From positions 1,054,001 through 1,118,000 of the forward strand of contig JAJNNY010000007.1 of the NCBI GenBank assembly GCA_022453515.1: a stretch of DNA of 64,000 nucleotides. Reading direction: 5' to 3'. Position numbers and translations under genes: made by a program. Within the stretch, counting starts at the first letter, position 1, and each line of letters starts with the position of its first letter. This stretch comes from Astrocystis sublimbata (taxonomy: Eukaryota > Ascomycota > Sordariomycetes > Xylariales > Xylariaceae). Below are positions 58,334-64,000 of this stretch, piece by piece. Under the pieces are notes generated by a model. That model had not been told where the DNA came from. It saw nothing but the letters and a program-made list of their open reading frames with translations, and made no database searches.

Positions 58334-61194
58334 ATGGCGGAAAGTACTAGTAGCAAAGAGGGCAATGACCTCCATTCACACAGCGATGGCCTCCCCAAGA
58401 CGTCTCTACCTGACCCAGAAAGCAACGTCCAGCCATCTGAGCCTGTTCTTGTTCGAGGCTCAGCTCCTCGCGCACCACGCTTCAGCAAGCTAAGTGACGC
58501 GTACCTCAAGGTGACAGCTCGCCAGGAGCCCAACAGTACGTTGCGCAACAGATCGGACCAGTCTGATCCGTCTACTACTACCCCAGACTTAGAGACTTCC
58601 GCATCGCTTGTTCCTAGCCCACGACTTAGCAAGTCTCAAAATGACCTCAAGACAAGCGGCTCGGTGACGGCTACACCAACTTCTGTGAAGGCAGAGCGCC
58701 GAACGAGTCTTGACCCTATTGCGCTGCCGGCCAACATGGGTCGCAAGGACGACAATCAGCTCGGACTTGGCGAAGAGATCGAACATGAGCTGCTAAGGCT
58801 GAAGGCCCAATCCAACGATGCCACCGGCAGTACAATTGAGGGAATTCTTGCGCAATACGATATGTGTTCACCCAGTCTCAAGACCGAAAAGAAGGATTCA
58901 CACGAGGTATTTCTCTTCAATCATTTGCATAACGTGGCTGGTGCAATTGGCTCACAATGTTACAGTATTGTACAAATGCTGGCTCATTCCCTTCCGACCC
59001 TCCTCGAGACTCGCTTCCACAACTCCCCTCGGCTGATATGGGACCCGCCTCCTTGCGCCAAAGAGGAAGCGAACCGTCAATCCCGGACTCCAGCATCACA
59101 GACTCGGAACACCTCCTAGACGCCGAAGCACAGGCATACGAGCTTGATGAAGCTCGGCGAGCTCTTATCCCATCCCCTTTGAATATTCCGCAGTCGCGCT
59201 ACGAATTGGAGATTCCACTAGCGACAGATCGCAAGTATTGTCAGGACAAAAGCAACGTTGCAGTAGACGAAGACAACATTTGCACAAGTTTGTCCACCAC
59301 AAATCAAGCATCGCGTGACTACAACCCATACCTGCAGCCTTTCACAGAGCGAGACATCAGCCGAGACCTGAGACACCTGGGTGGTAATGCTGAGCGCAGC
59401 ATTGGTATGTTCAACAGCTCAGATGCTACTGGTCATGTCCCGCCGAAGACAAGACCACAAGGGGAGATCTTCAGCCCGACCCGGCTTCCAAAAGTGAGCG
59501 GAGGGAAGCCGATCCGTCAAATCAAGGTCATAATCGGTCAGGACTCTGAGAATGATTCAGACAATGAGGACGACTCCGATATGACGGATTTATTTCCATA
59601 TGACCGCCGTGAGATACCTACTGCAGAGTGTGATTGGGTTACCGAAACAGCAAGCGAAGCTGGCTTCGAAGCCTGTAGCAATGAATCTCCTGAACAAGAT
59701 TCTGTGAAGCGTTTCAACAAAGCCGGGAGTAGCCTTGCGGATTACTCTGATGATGGTCACGAGAGCTCCATGGGCGGATTTGGGTCGCGTGAACGTATCA
59801 TCCCCCACCCGACAAGCGATGGGAATGAGAAGCCTTCTGGTACTCCACGATTGAATGCGGCAAAACTGGCATTCTTACTCCCTCGTCAACGTAATCCGTT
59901 TCAAAAGAATGCCAATTCACTTTGGGAGAACTCTGCGCAGCAACAAGCAGGTCACCTTCCGAAACAGGATCTCAATCAAAACACGCATCCGTTCCGAAAT
60001 ATCAGTAGCAGACGGCTCGTCTTCAACTTTGACCAAAACGCTCCTCCAAAATATCAGTTCCGTGATTCGGTGTCTGATTACGAACCTGCCAAAGCTAGCA
60101 TCAAGTCAAATTGTGGAACGAACCAGTATGACACTTTCGGCTCTCTACCATCCTCGGGGTCAAGCCTCAAGGAGAACCATTATGAGCCTACATCAAGTAC
60201 TCATGACGACCGCGCTGTTGACGCGAGTGGCGACCGGGATGGAAGGAAAGAAATTCATTGCAGTACTGATTATCTTCAAGATAACGAGCTTAGTACCTAC
60301 GCTGCGGATCGCCAGGAACAACTCGAGGAGCTTGAGCACCAGGATTTTGCAGCAGCCTCGTCTTACCACGAGCCGCCTTCAGCTGATACAGTCAGGTCCA
60401 AATTCAACTTCGAATTAGTGCCACTCGATCTCATTCGGAACAAGGCCAAGGGTCAGAGGCGTGGCAGGGATGATCATGAGATGGAGCCTTTGACACGTAA
60501 TAAGCTGAAGCATCAACAAAGCTCTTCGCTTACCACCCACCCAACAGGTACCATTGAGCGACCTGCAAGAGCTTTCATTACGAGTCGCGATCTTTCTCTT
60601 GACTTCTCAACTCCAAATTGGCGGACCCACGATCAAGAATCAGAAGGTAACCAACGTCATCAAGGATTATTCATCTTAACATGCTGACCTGGATTGCTAG
60701 CTTGGGTAGACACCCCTTTCTCGATGCGTCATACCGATCCGATCACGCCCAATAAGACCCGTTATTACCAGAAGGAAAATGTCCTGGGATCATTGGAAAT
60801 CGGCTCCCCTTTCGGCACGCCAACTATCGTGAGACGTTCTTGCCAGGGCCAACACGAGCGCCATTACATAACCCCTCGTAATCAGCATCGGTACAAACTA
60901 TCACCACGTTTGATCGCACCAGATGACTATGTGTCCGATCGATCCAATAGAATCCGCCGGGTATTCTTTTACGTCATAACAGCGCTGTCGATTCTGCCGT
61001 TTATCGGTGTCCTCGCCCTAGGCGGAGCTTTTAAGGAAGCCTTCAAATGGGCTACGTGGGGGGAAGTGGACCGACTGACCGCTCGCCAGCGACGTGTGTT
61101 GAAATGGATACTCCTTGTGGAGGCTGTGGCATACACAAGCACGTGCGTAGCTGTCGCCGTCTACTTCGCAATGAAGAGCAAGGCTCATGACTAA
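58334..61194 (+). CDS. Unrecognised large protein with C-terminal two-TM hairpin
   Basis: Three exons, 58334-58906, 58966-60646 and 60701-61194, join in frame to 915 residues. Introns are 59 and 54 bases with GTATTT...CAG and GTAACC...TAG; a CTTAAC/CTGAC branch-like sequence precedes the last acceptor. ATG 58334 is the first in-frame ATG. I do not recognise a family. About 835 residues are hydrophilic and Ser/Asp/Pro-rich, with a short acidic run (SENDSDNEDDSDMTDLFPYD). The last 80 residues hold two hydrophobic segments, about 839-860 (FFYVITALSILPFIGVLALGG) and 885-908 (ILLVEAVAYTSTCVAVAVYFAM), separated by about 24 polar residues, so both ends probably face the cytosol. This tail-anchored hairpin suggests an ER or plasma-membrane scaffold (inference). 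Confidence 0.8.
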
Positions 61195-62377
61195 TCCCTT
61201 GTTTTCATCCATGTCGCTCACCCCGATAGCATGGTATTCCAAAGAGGTTGAGATTGCATGCAAAAGCAGCCCATCGCTTATTACCCAACTACACCTATGA
61301 GTTGGCAATAGCTCGCGTTGAGGGCTCAACGTCATGATTTCGACTCTTTCTCAATCACGTCGACACCAAAGATCATTCAAGAAGTGTCTGTCATTTATTT
61401 ATGATCATCCAAACACATTCGGGTGCGGCTGTGTGCGGAGTGTACAAATTTGAATTTCCTCTTCTTGTTGGGTTGGCCTTTCTAAAAACGGAAAAATGGT
61501 TGAATTTCCAAGATCATACCACCCGAGGGGCCTTGTCACGGATGGTCACGTATTACAACTTGACATATCTAGTGTAGTGTCCGACGACACATGTTATAGC
61601 TGGTTTCAGATACCGTCGATGAGGTAGATGAATTCCTGGATGTCCCCATGGAGTTGGATGGATTGTGATGCTGGAAGAAAGAGGCCCATGAGGGCGATTG
61701 TATCGGACAATGCAAATGTAACAAAGACAGATCGATGATCTCGGGAGCTTTGAAGCATTTGTCCGGTTTAATCATGCTGTAGTTATTCTATGCTGAATAC
61801 TGATACTCATTCCAGAACTTGCATGATCTGATCACGTGTTAGGACTTACATTTTGGGGAGTTTAATAATTAGTATTCAGTAAGTTTAAGAAATGACGGTT
61901 CGTAACGAGACAAAGGTGTTTGTACTTTGTACTCCCATCTGTGCATATTGGTTTTGCCACGAGGTTGGTGATGCCAACGTAGGTGCCTTAATCTGATGCC
62001 ATCACAACCACTTAACCGTAGATCTGTAGTTCAACAGAACTTAAACAACCATAACAGCGAGAAAATTCCCATGCGTGCTCTGCAAAATGAAAAGAATCTG
62101 CCCAATGATGGTTGTTTGGCAATATGGTAAAAGCTGTTGGAGAGACAGTACACTTGACAACGCAACAAAGGCAAGTTATAACAATGACATTAGCATTGAG
62201 AAGTCTTTTATATAAATAATCTCGCGAATTGTAGCAAGTTTACCAATATTCCGTATCCGATTCAAACCATTCTTAAAGTGCCGCATCTTTGATTCCGACA
62301 GTTTCTACTGAACACATCGATATACAAACTTCACCATTACCTCACTTGCTTTCTTTGTCACTATTACCTTCGCCATC
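61195..62377. other. Spacer upstream of the unrecognised gene
   Basis: About 1.2 kb, moderately AT-rich toward its right end, containing the TATA-like element at 62211. No gene supported. Confidence 0.5.
62211..62218 (+). promoter_or_regulatory. TATA-like box upstream of the gene at 62378
   Basis: TATAAATA in the context TTTTATATAAATAATC, about 160 bases before the ATG at 62378; compatible with a core promoter and a leader of about 130 bases. Confidence 0.4.
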
Positions 62378-63088
62378 ATGACGGAGGTAAAGGATTTTGC
62401 GCTGCAAAATCCGAAGGGAACTCGCTGTGTTTTTAAACCCGTAACGAACCGTCCAGATGAAGCAAAGAAATTTGTCAGAGAGATTTTCAAGAAAAAGCCA
62501 GAGAACATCGAGCTCATAGCTGCCCAAATGGCACCGCTTTTTGGTCTTGGCGCTACATCGACTAAGGACCCGTTGGCACGTTCGAGAGCGCAGGCCCTCT
62601 TCACTAGCCCAATTATTTACGAGGCGCTCCAGGAATTTTTGAACGTCTTCATTAACGGAGAATTCGGCCTTCCTCTCGCGGATTTTCATACCACACTAGA
62701 TCTAGTTCACATATACCGTGACGATGAGAATTGGTCAGTGAAGACGAGTCCTCTCAAAGTCGGTAGAGATTCTGTAGATGAGCATTATGCTCGCTTCATT
62801 ATTCGCACCCTCGTGAATCTGGAGGCTGGTACAGGAAAGGGTGCTAAAATGTTGCAGTGGTTACGCCAGGGAATGCTCGTCAACAGGGAAGACGAGGTAA
62901 CCTGGGTTCTATTCCATACACTTTTGTGTTTTCAAATCAAGCGAATGGAACTGAACAAGGCTCACACACCGAACAGGGTTCTCGCAGCGCGCTTATTCCA
63001 CTCCTTTTTTACACATGTCAACAACTTCGTTTCTGCTCGAAGGGGCCACGGCAGCCAAAGCATTAAGGAAGGTTCTCCCACCCCATAA
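62378..63088 (+). CDS. Unrecognised intronless protein, 236 residues
   Basis: A single open frame from ATG 62378 (GCCATCATGACGG context) to 63088. I do not recognise any family. It looks like a real soluble protein rather than chance: even composition, alternating helices (RPDEAKKFVREIFKKKPENIELIAAQMAPLF, then ALQEFLNVF), no low-complexity runs, and a hydrophobic core pattern in IIRTLVNLEAG and WVLFHTLLCFQIKRMELN. It has no signal peptide or membrane segment. The last 20 residues are Ser/Gly/Lys-rich and probably disordered. No intron consensus interrupts it. A TATA-like box lies about 160 bases upstream. It could be a lineage-specific gene; an effector-like or mobile-element origin cannot be judged from here. 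Confidence 0.7.
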   Translation: MTEVKDFALQNPKGTRCVFKPVTNRPDEAKKFVREIFKKKPENIELIAAQMAPLFGLGATSTKDPLARSRAQALFTSPIIYEALQEFLNVFINGEFGLPLADFHTTLDLVHIYRDDENWSVKTSPLKVGRDSVDEHYARFIIRTLVNLEAGTGKGAKMLQWLRQGMLVNREDEVTWVLFHTLLCFQIKRMELNKAHTPNRVLAARLFHSFFTHVNNFVSARRGHGSQSIKEGSPTP

Positions 63089-64000
63089 CAGAAAAGTACT
63101 TAAGTCCATTGTTTTGGGGTTTCGGGCATTCAGTAGGGGTCATTGTCACGAGTAACTTCACTTGTTAGTCTAAATTTGGCTCGCTAATCGGTAGATAAAC
63201 AGTTAAAACATTCAAAATAGTCTCTTCTTCAACCCTCATTTAGGTGCATACATGTACCACCCTAGAAGCTAGAGAGCCCTTACCCGTAAGAGTGTTTTAT
63301 AACTGCTTAAATTTTACATCGCGTATGATCGCATGTTGTAGAACCAACCTAGGCTGCTCCTATTCTCATTTTTTCAACCCAAGCCCAGATATTTTCCTCT
63401 ATTGAGATGCAACCCCTGATCGGTGACCCCAACCCTTGCGTTTACCCCGCACCTCATTCATGTCCACCGTGGGCTACGAAACAGGAAACGCAATATCTGT
63501 TCTTGTGAAGCTGAATATAATGATATCAGAATTCACCTGGCCGTGTTGAATACTGGTTGGCAGGAGAACGACTTTGCACCTCCCTAGGTATGTCAAGGGA
63601 AGCCCTAGGTACTAGCAGTAACTATCTCTCCATGTAGGGCCGTACTTAGGTCATCTCCACCGCGGGAGTCAATATCTTAATGCAATACCAGCCACGCGGC
63701 TCTGAAAGCAGCGTGGCCAATGTCATCAGGTTGCAGGTGTAGAGTAAGGAGCGGGGAGACTAGTAGTAGATGGTTTGAAGATGCGGTCGCCAGAACAATC
63801 GGAAGAGGTGATTTCTGCACATATCGGGAACGCGTTCCGAGCCGTTTCTAGCGGGTGAGTTCTTAACACCATCCTCTATCATGAACAGATCTGCCACAAA
63901 ATTCGGGCCAAGACCAATGGTCAGTATCGATGGGTTTGCAATATAGGGGGGTGGTCTGCCAAGGCCGCTAGGCTCAAGACCGAGATTTAACTACCTAAAT
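63089..64000. other. Right-edge spacer
   Basis: No convincing gene. A possible first exon starts at ATG 63781 and reaches a GTGAGT donor at 63855, but the next in-phase acceptor candidate (after CAG near 63889) leads to a stop within about 20 codons, so I do not call it. A CCTAGGTA motif occurs near 63582 and 63604. Confidence 0.45.

Noticed and set aside
1..64000. Secondary-metabolite or mobile-element cluster
   Set aside because: No polyketide or peptide synthetase, transposase, reverse transcriptase or terminal inverted repeats were seen; neighbours are unrelated housekeeping genes.

Overview
This window is nuclear DNA of a filamentous ascomycete, most likely a Sordariomycete. I infer this from short spliceosomal introns (47 to about 390 bases, GTAAGT/GTGAGT-type donors), fungal-type proteins (Spa2 polarity scaffold, short-type sterol glucosyltransferase, Nbp2-type SH3 protein, Vps8) and long intergenic spacers. 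Species cannot be named from the sequence alone. There is no bacterial-style operon, CRISPR array, rRNA or recognisable tRNA.

I support 16 protein genes. From left to right: an empty 3.3 kb; SPA2 polarisome scaffold (3274-6092, minus); SSU72 CTD phosphatase (9866-10698, minus); an NBP2-like SH3 protein (14571-16190, plus); a six-exon sterol glucosyltransferase-like gene with a VPS13/ATG2-like tail and ubiquitin-interacting motifs (17971-22047, minus); a D-serine dehydratase-like PLP/zinc enzyme (24362-26207, plus); ARP4 (26716-28268, minus); PIG-P (29114-29842, plus); an AlkB-type dioxygenase (30518-31492, plus); cyclophilin H (31767-33169, minus); VPS8 (33584-38658, minus); a GPALPP/DUF3752 protein (39394-40683, plus); a membrane RING-H2 protein (41771-43364, minus); a 6.4 kb gene-free tract; a SprT-like metalloprotease (49765-50862, minus); an F-box protein (53426-55338, minus); a large two-TM protein (58334-61194, plus); and an unrecognised intronless gene (62378-63088, plus).

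The genes are mostly unrelated housekeeping functions: RNA polymerase II CTD cycling and chromatin (SSU72, ARP4), splicing (cyclophilin H), GPI-anchor synthesis (PIG-P), endosomal tethering (VPS8), hyphal tip polarity (SPA2) and ubiquitin-linked proteins (RING, F-box, UIM tail). They do not form a biosynthetic cluster. The 24-43 kb part is compact (mostly under 1 kb between genes); the flanks are gene-sparse.

The spacers are full of short TAGGTA/TACCTA direct and inverted repeats (often as the palindrome GTACCTAGGTAC) that I do not see in the exons. Two small AT-rich islands flank PIG-P and could be decayed, RIP-mutated repeats. The most unusual gene architecture is the sterol glucosyltransferase-like protein. 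All exon boundaries were read by eye from splice consensus and protein continuity and have not been checked against transcripts.
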